A DNA stretch of 64,000 nucleotides. It comes from Pegoplata infirma. Lineage: Eukaryota; Arthropoda; Insecta; Diptera; Anthomyiidae. The notes beneath the pieces were generated by a model that did no database searches, was not told where the DNA came from, and was given only the letters and a program-made list of their open reading frames with translations. The stretch spans positions 209,129,736-209,193,735 of the forward strand of contig OY992537.1 in assembly GCA_963921195.1 (NCBI GenBank). Reading direction: 5' to 3'. The position numbers and the translations under genes are program-made. Numbering within the stretch: position 1 is the stretch's first letter; each line of letters opens with the position of its first letter. Below are positions 23,213-35,715 of the stretch, in pieces.

Positions 23213-24531
23213 AACAAGTAAGAAAGCTATATTCGGCTGTGCCGAATCTTTAAATACCCTCCACAATGTTAACCAATGCACAATGGTTTCGCAGACGGCC
23301 TTTCTTGGCCAAAATTCAATTTTCTCAAAATTGATTTTAGACATTTTTCAAGATTTGAAAAGTCCTACTAAGGGTTAACAATGGGAAAAATACAACTCTG
23401 TTAAAAGTTAAGATGGATTAAGTTTCTGCCAAATGAATACAACACGAATTAATGGTGAATAGGGGTTATTCAACACAAAGAGGAGTAATTCCAATTCTTA
23501 ATTTCTTTAAAAGTTTCATTTAAATGGCTAATTTTAATCTGACACACATTAAGTGTGTGGCAATCGAAGGAGTGCTGATGATGGAAGGGTGGCATCTTCC
23601 GAAAGCTGTCGACATCTCCACTTAGCCTGTGTTGTCACTTGATTTTTTTCAGATTTTCTCATTGTACAACAATTATTATTCCTCAGAAATAATTAATATG
23701 GACTTAAACCGAACTAAATAAAAAATTCAGTTAATTTCTTATAATATTATACATGGAAAAAAAAAACTAAGTATAAAAATTTTTAACACAAAACCTATTT
23801 CAAACCAAAAATTTTTCCATTTTTGAAATTTTGGCCAAGAAAAGTGTTGAACGGAACCATAGTGCAATGTAAATATTTAAAAAACAAAAAAAAAAAAATA
23901 AATATTTTATAAGTATGTATGAAAATTATATATAAATTATGAAAATTGTATAAAAACAACCACGTGTATTACACATACTGCGTATTTTTTTACTTCTATT
24001 AATACAAATGGCCACGCCATATCATGCAGGTTTGTATTGAAACTCATCTCAATTGCTAATAGCTTCTTAACCCCTAGACTGATTTTGCCATAATTGGTAC
24101 CAAAATAACCAGAAAAACGTTGAGAACAAAAAAATATGAACCTATTTAAAATTTTATTTGAATATGTCAACCATGAGCCAAGATAAATCATTTTAAAATT
24201 TTGGGTTAAATTGCTGGTGCCTCGCCCCATTGTGCGATTCGGCCCAAATTTTTTGTGAGTGTTAGGAATGATAAAATTACATTAAATTAAATTCAAAGTT
24301 TCGTTTACATTCATTCAACAGGTGTCAAGTTATGGCATTTAATTTGTGTAAAATTCACATTTTCACTCATCAAAATTTACATTTTCACTCATAACTTTTA
24401 AAATACTTAACCGATTTAAAAAAAAACCCATCAGATTCTGCCTGGGAGAATTACGCAACTTTTGGTACCCCAAGCGTTTAAATCGGTTCTGGATTATAGC
24501 CAAAAACGTGATTTCAACAGACAGACAGACG

Positions 24532-24566
<35 letters not shown>

Positions 24567-24709
24567 GGACATCGCTAGATCGACTTAGAATCGATCAAGG
24601 ATCATGAATATATATACTTTATGGGGTCCTAAACCAATATTTCAATGTGTTACATACGGAATGACAAACTTATATATACCCTCTATCACTAGAGTGGAGG
24701 GTATAAAAA
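23213..24709 (-). mobile_element. mini-me/DINE-like element, about 1.5 kb, apparently complete
   Basis: On the + strand it starts AACAAGTAAGAAAGC, hairpin TTCGGCTGTGCCGAA, and CCCTCCACAA, continues to a long (GACA/GACG) microsatellite at 24518-24568, the GGACATCGCTAGATCGACTT core, TATATATACTTTATGGGGTC, and ends GTGGAGGGTATAAA. Its middle (23240-24500) is longer than in the other copies. The (GTCY)n tract produces a spurious SVCLSVC frame on minus. Confidence 0.75.
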
Positions 24710-26010
24710 ATGCTAATTGAAATTAATTATTTAACTAGAGTTGCCACAGCAAAAATCCATTTTCAAAATTGATTTTTTAATAATAGCGCAAATATAGCAA
24801 AAATTTAAGATCATCGCTACGAATTTCCAAAAATCCATTTTTACAAAAAAAAAAAAATATTAACAATTTAATACTTAACTAGAAGTGCTATGGCAAAAAG
24901 AGCAAAAATTTGGGATCACCGTTAAAAATTTACAAAAATAGTTTTTTATATAATTTTTTTTTTTTAAACTGTAAAACGATTTATTACTTAAATATAATTG
25001 ACAGACCAAAAATAAAAAAAAAGAGGGATCATCATTACAAATTTTCTAAAAATCCAATTTTTCAAATTATATTAAAAAAAAAAAAAACGTTAATTGCATT
25101 TTACTACTTAAATTAAGGCGCTAGAGCATAAAATGAAAAAATTGGAGATACCCTTTTTGTTTTTTTTTTAATTGATAGCAATTTTTACTTAAAAAAAAAA
25201 AATTAGAGGTCTGAAGCAGAAATAGCAAAAATTTGAGATCACCTCTAAAAATTTCCGAAAATTGATATAAATTTTTCCTAAAAAACGTTAATTGCGATTG
25301 TTTCCATATCATAAGAAGCTAATCATCTCTATTAATTTCCAAAAATATAGCAAAAATTGAGGATCATCGGTATAAATTTTCTAAAATCAATGTTTACACT
25401 AATTTTTTTTTAAGTTTAATTTCAATTTAATACTAAACTAGAGGTGCTAAAGCCAAAATAGCAAACTTTTGGGATTACCGCTTAAAATTTCCAAAAATTG
25501 ATTTTCATATATTTTTTTCTTGAAAAACGGAAATATAGATTCAATACTTAACTAGAGGTGCCAGACCAAAAATAGCAAAAAATTATGGATCATCGCTTCA
25601 TATTTTCCAAAAATCCAATTTTTAAAATAATATTTAAAATAAAAAAAGTTTGATTGCAATTTATTACTTAACTAGAGGTGCTAGAGTGAGAATAGCAAAA
25701 ATTGGAGATCACTGCAAGAACTTATTAAAAAATTATAGCAACTTTAATTTAATACTTAATAAAAGGTGACAAAGCAAATATATCAAATATTTGTGATCAC
25801 TACTAAAAATTTCCAAAAATTTATATTAATTTTTTCTAAAAAAAGAAAATTGTGATTTATTAATTAACCAGAGTTGTTAGAGAAAAAAATAGCTTAAAAT
25901 AGGGGAGTTATAAATACACTAAAAAAAATCTTGTAAGACTACCAAAAAAGCCTCGTAAAATAATTGTTTGCTTCCTTCTATTTAAGAGAGTTTCTAGTAA
26001 AAATTATCAA

Positions 26011-28132
26011 AAAAATATTTCTATTTATGATATTGTCATAATAGAGCATTTTTAATTTATTGCTTTAAAAAAGTTACTATCTCATAGTATGTCTGTACTG
26101 ATCAGTTTCATCCCCACTAAAGGAATCTTCAGCAGACTTTAGAGAATCATCGTTGGTCAATCAAACATCAAACCAGACATAATATTTGATATATTTCCCA
26201 AGTTATATGAGAAGTACTATTATGAAGGTCCGAAATCTGTTTTCCAACAAAAATAACTCTTTTAAAGCAAAAATTGTATATATTAAATCACCATCGGTAA
26301 CTATTAATATATGTGTTGCTGTTATTTTACAATAACAACAGTGCCTAACCAAACAATAGTGTTGGTAGGATAAGTCGTACTAAACTTTGTGTTAAATGTT
26401 GTTTTTTTATTTTTATACGGCGTTCACACTAGCTGTTTTGAAGTGTTTAAAAGTGAGATGTTTAAAAAAGTCTTTGTTCTGTATCCATTATGTTTTTATT
26501 CTGTTACTGGTGTTTTGTTAAACAACTTGTTTAAAGTCGCTAGTGTGAACTCCATATTAGTACCAAAAGGTACATAAAAATAAAATGTATTTATTCGGCC
26601 TTTATATATGTATATATATTCGATTAGAGTTTTATTCTAGTTCGAGGCCCAAAAATATTTCTATTTATGATATTGTCATAATAGAGCATTTTTAATTTAT
26701 TGCTTTAAAAAAGTTACTATCTCATAGTATGTCTGTACTGATCAGTTTCATCCCCACTAAAGGAATCTTCAGCAGACTTTAGAGAATCATCGTTGGTCAA
26801 TCAAACATCAAACCAGACATAATATTTGATATATTTCCCAAGTTATATGAGAAGTACTATTATGAAGGTCCGAAATCTGTTTTCCAACAAAAATAACTCT
26901 TTTAAAGCAAAAATTGTATATATTAAATCACCATCGGTAACTATTAATATATGTGTTGCTGTTATTTTACAATAACAACAGTGCCTAACCAAACAATAGT
27001 GTTGGTAGGATAAGTCGTACTAAACTTTGTGTTAAATGTTGTTTTTTTATTTTTAGTACCAAAAGGTACATAAAAATAAAATGTATTTATTCGGCCTTTA
27101 TATATGTATATATATTCGATTAGAGTTTTATTCTAGTTCGAGGCCCAAAAATATTTCTATTTATGATATTGTCATAATAGAGCATTTTTAATTTATTGCT
27201 TTAAAAAAGTTACTATCTCATAGTATGTCTGTACTGATCAGTTTCATCCCCACTAAAGGAATCTTCAGCAGACTTTAGAGAATCATCGTTGGTCAATCAA
27301 ACATCAAACCAGACATAATATTTGATATATTTCCCAAGTTATATGAGAAGTACTATTATGAAGGTCCGAAATCTGTTTTCCAACAAAAATAACTCTTTTA
27401 AAGCAAAAATTGTATATATTAAATCACCATCGGTAACTATTAATATATGTGTTGCTGTTATTTTACAATAACAACAGTGCCTAACCAAACAATAGTGTTG
27501 GTAGGATAAGTCGTACTAAACTTTGTGTTAAATGTTGTTTTTTTATTTTTAGTACCAAAAGGTACATAAAAATAAAATGTATTTATTCGGCCTTTATATA
27601 TGTATATATATTCGATTAGAGTTTTATTCTAGTTCGAGGCCCAAAAATATTTCTATTTATGATATTGTCATAATAGAGCATTTTTAATTTATTGCTTTAA
27701 AAAAGTTACTATCTCATAGTATGTCTGTACTGATCAGTTTCATCCCCACTAAAGGAATCTTCAGCAGACTTTAGAGAATCATCGTTGGTCAATCAAACAT
27801 CAAACCAGACATAATAGTACTTCTCATATAACTTGGGAAATATATCAAATATTATGTCTGGTTTGATGTTTGATTGACCAACGATGATTCTCTAAAGTCT
27901 GCTGAAGATTCCTTTAGTGGGGATGAAACTGATCAGTACAGACATACTATGAGATAGTAACTTTTTTAAAGCAATAAATTAAAAATGCTCTATTATGACA
28001 ATATCATAAATAGAAATATTTTTGGGCCTCGAACTAGAATAAAACTCTAATCGAATATATATACATATATAAAGGCCGAATAAATACATTTTATTTTTAT
28101 GTACCTTTTGGTACTAAAAATAAAAAAACAAC
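26011..28132. repeat. 496-bp near-identical tandem array ending in an inverted partial unit
   Basis: Forward units begin AAAAATATTTCTATTTATG at 26011, 26651, 27147 and 27643. The last two intervals are exactly 496 bp; the first is 640 bp because unit 1 carries a 144-bp insertion. Unit 4 breaks at 27815 and is followed directly by an inverted partial unit (27816-28132), giving an almost perfect fold-back. By eye the units are virtually identical, so amplification is recent or partly an assembly artefact. Flanking AATTATCAAAAA on both sides may be a target duplication. Confidence 0.85.
26416..26556. mobile_element. PIF/Harbinger-like MITE in the first 496-bp unit only
   Basis: Ends TACGGCGTTCACACTAGC and GCTAGTGTGAACTCCATA are inverted repeats. 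TTA flanks both sides (26413-26415 and 26557-26559). Units 2 and 3 give the empty site TTTTTAGTACC. Length 141 bp. Confidence 0.8.
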
Positions 28133-28748
28133 AATTATCAAAAAATTACATATTTACCAAAAAAATTTTAAATTTAATACTTTTTTGACTCGATAAAAAT
28201 AACAAGGACTTCTGTGATTTTACTAGATTTTGTGCTACCTCCTATTTTACGAGAATTTTACGTAAAAATTATAAGTTTTTTTTTTTGGAATTTTACAAGT
28301 TTTTTACCAATAAAATTGTAAATTAAAACTTTTTTGATGCGATAATACTTACAATGAGTTCTCGTGACTTAACAAATTTTTTTTTTGTAAAATTGCGTTG
28401 GAAATTTGTACATTTACCAAAAAAAATTGTAAAATTACAGAGAAAAATTTAAATTATGATCGAACATTTTTTGATAAAAAAACAAGGAAAACTGCCAAGT
28501 ATTGGTAAAATGGGATTATGGGACATTTTCTAGTAATTTGACAAGTTGTTTTTGAGTGTACTTAATAGTAAAAAAAAAGCAAAAATGAAGGAGTAAAGCT
28601 ATAAATATTCTAAGATCCATTTTTACATATTTTTAATTAAAAAAAAGATCTTTAAAATTTAACTAGAAGTGATAGAGCTAAATAGTTAAAGTTTAAGATC
28701 ACCGCTAAAAATTTCCTAAAATTGTTTTTATGTATGTATGTAAACTAC

Positions 28749-31086
28749 TGCAACGATAAAAGATGAAAATGGTAGTGATCTTACTACTATTGATCAACAA
28801 CTCAATAGATGGCATAGCTTCTTCTCTGATGAGCCCACCCCCAACCAAACGTCTCCACATTTCCTCACAGAACCCCAGCGTAATCCACTAAGAGGTATAT
28901 CCACATCACCACCTACTGAAACTGAAGTACTCAAGATCCTCAAAAATCTGAAGAACCAAAAATCCCCCGGCACTGACAACATACCCGCCGAGTTACTTTA
29001 ATACGGAGCTCCAATAATAGCACAATCCGTTACACCCATTATAAGAAGAGTGTGGAACACCAACCAGATACCCAATCCCTGGAAAGAAGGTGTGGTCATA
29101 ACGGTGCCCAAAAAAGGTGACCTAACCCAGTGCAAAAACTGGAGGGGAATTACTCTATTAAATACTATCAACAAGATTATGTCGCTCTTAATCTTAGAAA
29201 GAATAAGCCCAGTGGTAGAGCCATTGATACGGAAAGTACAGGATGGCTTTAGACAAAATCGTTCATGCGCTGACCATATAAATACACTTCGTATCATAAT
29301 TGAACAGTCTATTGAATACAACTCGCAACTTTATCTCCTTTTCATCGATTTTGAAAGAGCTTTTGATACTGTTTCCAGGCGGGCTTTGTGGGATGCACTC
29401 GCGATGAAGGGTATACCAGAAAAGTTAATAAGCCTTATCAAGGAGCTATACACAGACTCTGTCTCTACTGTACGCTTTAATGGTCAGGAGAGTAAAACTT
29501 TTCAAACCACCAGAGGAGTTAAACAAGGCTGTGTTCTGTCTCCCACGCTATTCCTGATTCTGCTTGACAGCATTATGCAGCAAACCAACATTGATTCCCC
29601 CCGCGGTATTCGCTGGAATTTAAATGAATATCTGAATGATATTGATTATGCCGACGATCTTTGCCTAATGGCTCAGCGGTTTTCTGATATTGAAGATAAA
29701 CTACATAAACTCGCTTTAAACGCAAATGCAGTGGGTTTAAAAATTAACATAAAGAAAACTAAATTATTACGCATTGGTTCAGTAATCACTACCCCTCTTA
29801 CATTAAACGGAAAAATCATCGACGACGTTGAATCCTTCAGTTACCTCGGAAGTATTTTAACCAAAGACGGTGGCTCAGGAGATGATATGAGCAACCGAAT
29901 AAATAAAGCCAGATTAGCATTCCATAGTCTATACAAGGTATGGAGGTCTAACCACATCATAGATGCGAATTTTTCATTACCATTGAAATTTAATTACCAT
30001 TGGTTGATATCAATGGTAATGAAAAAAATTTCATTACCATTTAATGGTAATTAAATTTTTTTAATTGAAAAAATAATTACCAATTGTAATGAAATGCACC
30101 AACTGTTGAAAAACACCAATTATAATTGGTTTCAAAACCATTTGTTTACACATTTTTGTCTTTTTGAAAAGTTATAAATTTAAACATCAAAGCATGTTTT
30201 TTTTTTTTTAAATATGAATAAAGACAAAAATCTAAACGCATATAAAAAAACTTCAAATATTGTGTTATACAAAAGGCAAACGTGCGTTTGGTTCATAAAA
30301 TGTGAAAAATTGAAATACAAAATAACAAAAAACAACAGAAAACAACAGATATTTTCAAATATTAACGATTTTTACAATATTGTGACGACTTTTACTAATG
30401 GTAATTATTTTTTTTAATTGATGCCATACCAATGGTAATTATTTTTTTTTAATTTTCATTAGTAATTAAATTGATTAGTAATTTAATTGGTGCAATTGAT
30501 ACAACCAATTGTAATGAAATAAATTTCATTACCATTGACATCAATTAAATGGTAATTAAACCATCAATTAATTGGTCCCATTAATTAATTAGTCCCATCT
30601 ATGAACCACATATCCAGAAAAACTAAAATACGTATTTTCAACTGTAGTGTCATGTCAATCCTACTTTACGGTTGTACAACCTGGGGTACAACACAATATC
30701 AAATGGCCAAGATACAAACGTTAATTAACCGTTGCTTAAGGCAAATACACAGAATTTTCTGGCCAAATTGGGTGTCAAATGAACAACTATTGTCAATTTC
30801 AAATATGGCCCCTGTTCAGACTGAAATCCTAAAACGTAAATGGACCTGAATAGGTCACATACTCCGTAGACCAAGTGATGACATAGCAAGAGCAGCATTG
30901 GAATGGAATCCCCAAGGACATCGTAGACCTGTTCGACCACGTAACACATGGCAAAGAACCCTCGAAAAAGAATGCCAAATGACAGATAAATCATGGAACC
31001 AAATCAAATTCCTCGCTAATGACCGTAATGAATGGAGAAAATTCGTTGGTGCCCTATGTTCTACTAGTACAAGAACTTTCTACTAA
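28749..31086 (+). pseudogene. LINE reverse-transcriptase ORF, broken
   Basis: Reading continues from 28749 with the RT lead-in (LKNQKSPGTDNIPAELL), TAA at 28999-29001, then RT motifs: WRGITLLNTINKIMS, GFRQNRSCADHINTLR, FIDFERAFD, GVKQGCVLSPTLF and YADD (about 29647-29658), then the C-terminal RIFNCSVMSILLYGCTTWG and a terminal NTWQRTLEKECQ...DRNEWRKFVGALC segment typical of this LINE group. A second stop, TGA at 30847-30849, stands where TGG is expected. The hAT MITE at 29958-30603 interrupts it between the codons for NHI and SRK. The catalytic YADD aspartates are intact. It cannot encode a functional protein as it stands. Confidence 0.88.
29958..30603. mobile_element. hAT-type MITE inside the LINE ORF
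   Basis: An exact 8-bp duplication AACCACAT lies at 29950-29957 and 30604-30611. Ends are CATAGATG and CATCTATG, an 8-bp inverted repeat of hAT style. Interior has many ATTACCATT / AATGGTAAT motifs in both orientations. Removing the element with one duplication brings the LINE frame back into register, confirming the boundaries. Length 646 bp. Confidence 0.85.
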
Positions 31087-31591
31087 TTATTTCACAAACT
31101 TTGTTAATAATTATTATGAATAAAGGCAATAATATAAATATATGTAAACTAAAAATAAAAAACGTTAATAGTGACTTATTACGCAACTAGAGTTGCCGAA
31201 TCAAAAATGGAGGATCATTGCTACAAATTTGCCAAAATCCAGTTTTTATATGATTTTTTAAACAACTCTTTTTAAATTTGTAAATAACTTACTAAACTTA
31301 TTGTTTGTAGTGAACTCCCAATTCGCCTTACCTTACCACCTCGTAATTCATATTAAATAAAAAAAAAAACAATCTATAACAAATCACTAACAAATATGAT
31401 GAAATATTTTCACAATCTATACGATTTTTTTTTTGTTTTCAGATTTTTTTCTTTGCTGTTTTTTTTTCTTAAAAAGTCATGTTTTCTGGTTTCTTAAGAC
31501 AAGAAAACCGCATTTAACCGTTTCAGTTTAAAGTTTTTTTTTTTTTCATTACCATTTTTGGTGTCAAAGATAAACGTGATACTATTGTAAT

Positions 31592-32446
31592 TATACCCTA
31601 CACCACTCTGTGGTACAGGGTATATTGAGTTTGTGCTGATGTTTGTAACTACCCGAAATATTGGTCCTAGACCTACCTTCAAGTATACCGATCGACTCAG
31701 AATAACTTTTTGAGTCGATTTAGCGATGTCCGTCCGTCCGTCCGTCTGTCCGTCCGTCCGTCCGTCCGTCCGTCTGTCCATCTATCGGTTTAAGCACGAT
31801 ACAGGTCGCAATTTTCAATCAATTGACCTGAAATTTGAAACTTAAGCATCTTTTGGCCCAAGGACGAAGCCTATTGAAATTGGAGAAAATCGGTCCATGT
31901 TAAGACCTAGCCCCCATACAAACGCCCCCTTTGGATTCGGCTTCAATGACTCTAATAACCGTATTATAATAGATATCGCTTTGAAATTCAGCAAGTAATC
32001 AAATTTTGTATGCACAAATCACCATTCCAAATTTCAAAGGAATCGGGTCAGTCCTTCTGGTAGTCCCCATACAAACCACCTTCCCGATATTCACATAATT
32101 CCCTCAAAATTCATAAAAATGGAAATATTTGATAAAAAATTTATTTTTAGGTGCTAAACGTGTACTTTAGCAACCTTATCAAATCGGAATATAATTGGGC
32201 CATTTTGGGACTTAGTCCCCCATATAAAAATTTCGACCGATATTCAGTTAAATTGTTCTATTGACAAAAAAATATAACCAATTCCACTTAAAATTGATCT
32301 GTGTGTGTTTTCTACACTAAATAAAGATCTAACAAAAGACAGATACAATCGGTCCATGTTTGGACTTGGGACCCATTTTCCGGAAAACACTGGTGTAGGG
32401 TATCATATGATCGGTCTTGACCGACTATAACTTTCTTACTTGTTTT
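31592..32446 (+). mobile_element. mini-me-like element, second subfamily
   Basis: It runs from TATACCCTACACCACTCTGTGG through ACTTTTTGAGTCGATTTAGC and a (GTCC/GTCT)n run (31728-31776) to GGTGTAGGGTATCATATGATC, the hairpin CGGTCTTGACCG, then CTATAACTTTCTTACTTGTT. Other copies: 47933-48745 (-), about 49890-51028 (+) and 55907-56645 (+). Apparent minus-strand frame at 31494-31781 is repeat read-through. Confidence 0.78.
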
Positions 32447-32749
32447 TTTTTGTTTTAAATTTTTTATTTGTTGTTGTTACATTATAAAAACCAAATTGTA
32501 ATGTTTGCGAACATGAACAAAAGAAATATTAAGCAATTAAAACTATAAGTCTCATCTCAGTCTAAAATCCAAAAACAAAAAAAAAAAACAATAAACAAAA
32601 AAATGAAATAATAATAAAGATACTGATTCTTTTAATCTTCAAATCTGCACTTCATTTGAAAACAATTACATTTGTGTCATTGTGACACTTATGTTGTCAT
32701 CAGTAGAGACACGTTTAACCAAAATAAAACAACAATAAAATTGTTACTG

Positions 32750-33329
32750 CCCAGCAAAACTTTGGTAATGGGTGGTGATTATATAACACATTACCAGGTA
32801 ATGTATATATCTTATTTGTAGCATTATTTTATGATGTCTTACCAAACATTTGTTCCACAACGTATTATTTTAAAGTGAAAAATAATACATTACTAATAAT
32901 TAGCTACGTAATGCATGATTATTGGAAAAAATGTATTTCATATTTATTATTTCTAAACATTAAATCATGGATGACTTATATTTGGTTACATTATGTATTA
33001 TTTCAAAGTTTGAAATAATGCATTATTTATAATTGAATACATAATGCATTACAATAACATAAAAAATAAATATTTTATAAAAAAATGCATAAGTTTAAAC
33101 TAGAGATGGATTCACGACAGAAATTTGTTAATGACACACACTCACCCAGGAGTATATTTTATCTCGCTTACAATTATAAATGTATGACTTATTTTATACC
33201 TTACTGGTATTCTTTGTGATAATGTATATGCATTACTTTTAGTCTCATCGCCTGTTAAAATCATCAATGCTGCAATGTATAAAATAAGAGATCTTATACC
33301 TTATTTTATACCTTATATGGTAAGGTAAG
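32750..33329. mobile_element. TIR element with CCCAGCAAAACTT ends
   Basis: CCCAGCAAAACTTTGGTAA (32750) is mirrored by GGTAAGTTTTGCTGGG (ends 33329). The interior has repeated AATGCATTAC / GTAATGCAT and ACCTTATTTTATACC motifs in both orientations. No target duplication was recognised and no ORF. Confidence 0.6.
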
Positions 33330-33453
33330 TTTTGCTGGGTGCACCTTAAAAACAAAGAAAACAGATTTTAAATCTTAACATAGATGGCGAGGGATTAAAA
33401 GGTATTCGTCAAGATAAAGACATAACAATATGCGGATACTTTTTCGGTTGATA

Positions 33454-34832
33454 CACTCATAAAAATTTGTTAGTATTCCTTACAAAAAAGTCTGTTACCA
33501 TTACTAATATAGTTTTCAATTTGTGCCCGATAACTTTTTCAGTTACCATTACAAACTTTGGTTTTCAAAAATTAGCAATCTTAAAAATACTAAAAAAATT
33601 AGTATTACTAAATTTTTCTGTACAATTTTTGTAAAATGGATTTTAAAACGCGTTTGTAAATAATATTAACTTTTTTTGTAAAAAAATTGTAAATTGTGTA
33701 TTTTTAATTTTTGGTATTTGTATACATCATGTAAATTGCGCTTGTTGTCGCCAATAACTATTGCCATGCAAGTCAGTTTTTGTTAGAATTTTCGATCTAA
33801 AAAAGAGAAAATATTGAACACGTTTTTTTAATACAAAATATACATACTACCATATAAAATTAATTCTTTGAAGATTGATGTTGAATAAATTGGTTTACGG
33901 TGAACTAAAATAAAAAAAAAATATCAACATAATGTTTTAAATAGATCACATAAATATACAATTGTTACCTGTTGTCATCATTTCCTATTTTGCTTTATTA
34001 TTCTAGAAATAAAAAACGAGTTACATAATTTTAAACAAAAAATACTTTAAGATTTGGTTACCTGCTATGATTTTTTTGTTGTAATATTTTTTGTTGTACA
34101 TTTTTTTATTCATTTTACCCGTCGCGCGATGTTTACCGATCGAATGTTATTTTGTGACTAAAATATTCAAAGAAAAGCATAAAGTAAATAACACAAAAAT
34201 CAACCCTTTATGTGCGTGAGAAAAAAATATTCGTGGATAGCATAAACAAAAAAATTCCGCAAGTAAAGAAGAAAGAAAAAAAAAACTGATGTTTTTATGG
34301 AAATTTTCCATTTGAAAAGGTCGGCATTGTTTTTTAAATTTTGCATGTCTTCTCTTGTCTCTATTTTGTTTCCTTTTTAATATATATTTTTTTTAAATTG
34401 AAAAAAAAAACTAATGAAGCGTAAATGAATATTAAAAATAATAAACATATTCATACTCATCAAAGCGCAGTTTTATCGTTAAAAAAATAATAATATATTT
34501 TTTTTAATTAGTTTTTTTTAATTTCCAAATATTTTAATAAAATATTTTTTTTTTTTTAATTATAGTGTATAGGTTTTCTAGAGAAAAAAAACGAAATTTA
34601 CTAACTAATATTGTAAAATTTACAAAATAATTATCAAAAGTTAGTACGATAATTTTTAAAAAATCAACTGAAAAAATTATTAAAAAATCAGTATAAAATT
34701 AATAGTTTGTAAAGCGAGTTTACTAAAAAGAATTACTAAAAATTGATTTTTTAGTAGAATTTAGTAAAAAACTAGTAAAGTTGAGATACAAACCACTTTA
34801 CAAATTTTTTTACTAACGTATTTTTTTGAGTG
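33454..34832. mobile_element. TA-flanked TIR element (CACTCAAAA type), 1.4 kb
   Basis: Left end (TA)CACTCATAAAAATTTGTTAG; right end CTAACGTATTTTTTTGAGTG(TA). The pairing covers about 25 bases. TA on both sides. TTAGTAAA and TTTACTAA motifs are frequent near both ends. No coding potential seen. Confidence 0.6.
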
Positions 34833-35117
34833 TAGAAACATTAAATTTGTTAGAAACATTTTTTTTGGATCGAAAGAAATTTGACTTAAAAATTTTTTTG
34901 AGTGTAAGTTTTTAATTATTTTTTTTTTTGTTGAGTGAAGGAGTTTTTAGAAATTCCAATTCTATGGGTGTTAAATGGGGTAAGAAAGATTTTTTTTCGT
35001 AGTTTTTATATTTTGCAAAATAATGGTCTAAAAAACTGAAAAGTACTTTTTTTAAAATTTTGATTCGAAAGGGGCAAAAATGTTAAAAAAGTACCCACTT
35101 TGGTAATTATTCTATTT

Positions 35118-35715
35118 CACTAACAAGGGAAGTATCTCAACCCTTATGAACCGATTTGCATGAAACGTAAAATATATATAAAAGAGACAATTCTAAGGTT
35201 GGGGTGTCTCGGCTTATCGGTCATATCTGGGATTTAAGGGTTCAAAACATGGGTAAAAAAATGGCGAAAAAATAGTTTTTTGGTTATTTCAGCCATTTCT
35301 TTCTAAGAAACTATATGATGTTTGCATATGAGAAGAAAGGTTTTTTTAATGCCTATCCAACGGTGGTATAACCTTGTAAAAATTTGGCTTTGTTGAATAA
35401 TTTTTTCATGAAAATGTGTAAATTTTGGGGGGTATTAATATGAAGACATATACCTACGATGTCCATATGAATACGAAATAATCTTTATTAAATTTAAGTC
35501 GACACGTATTTTTGCTCTAGAGGATATTCCTGTTAGTTCGGGAGTTATCGAAGTTTTCCCGGAGGTCCACATTGTTTCATAAGGGGACAACAAAATTTTG
35601 AAATACTGATATGGCCGATAAGCTGAGACACCCCAATCTTAAAATCGTCTCTTTTATATATATTTTAAGTTTCAGGCAAATCGGTTCATAAGGGTTGAGA
35701 TACTTCCCTTGTAAG
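35118..35715. mobile_element. Fold-back element, about 600 bp
   Basis: Left arm AACAAGGGAAGTATCTCAAC ... GGTTGGGGTGTCTCGGCTTA is mirrored by the right arm GCTGAGACACCCCAATC ... GTTGAGATACTTCCCTTGT. Arms are about 120 bp. A single related arm lies after the dynein gene (6395-6592). Confidence 0.6.

Larger units (their letters stand above)
25917..28558. mobile_element. TA-flanked TIR element containing the 496-bp array
   Basis: Ends (TA)CACTAAAAAAAATCTTGTAA and the complement of CACTCAAAAACAACTTGTCAA (28538-28558, then TA) pair imperfectly. Inside, the sequence between AATTATCAAAAA at about 26002 and again at about 28132 is the inserted array; outside the array the element has TTTTACGAGAATTTTACG-like motifs. 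No ORF. Confidence 0.5.
28748..31140 (+). mobile_element. 5'-truncated, decayed LINE (non-LTR retrotransposon)
   Basis: It carries a reverse-transcriptase ORF with stops, split by a hAT MITE. It is flanked by an 11-bp direct repeat TATGTAAACTA (28737-28747 and 31141-31151), fitting target-primed insertion. The 3' end is GAATAAAGGCAATAATATAAATA-like rather than a long poly(A). The endonuclease is absent, so the 5' end is truncated. It sits in the 120-bp satellite. The clade was not settled. Confidence 0.82.
22200..31320 (-). repeat. Degenerate ~120-bp tandem repeat, inverted relative to the dynein intron
   Basis: Recurring blocks are CTTAACTAGAGGTGCTAGAG, a CAAAAATAGCAAAAATT block and GGGATCATCGCTAAAAATTT, the complement of those at 3390-5560. 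The host array is visible at about 22210-23210, 24712-25915, 28560-28735 and 31160-31290. Between these lie inserted elements: a mini-me (23213-24709), a TIR element (25917-28558) and a LINE (28748-31140). Units are too diverged to count safely by eye. Confidence 0.7.

Noticed and set aside
24363..24572. Minus-strand frame starting SVCLSVCLSVC
   Set aside because: Translation of the (GTCY)n tract of a mini-me element. The same applies to 31494-31781, 48564-48800 and 55760-56059.
30725..30994. 89-residue minus-strand frame
   Set aside because: Antisense of the LINE C-terminal coding region.
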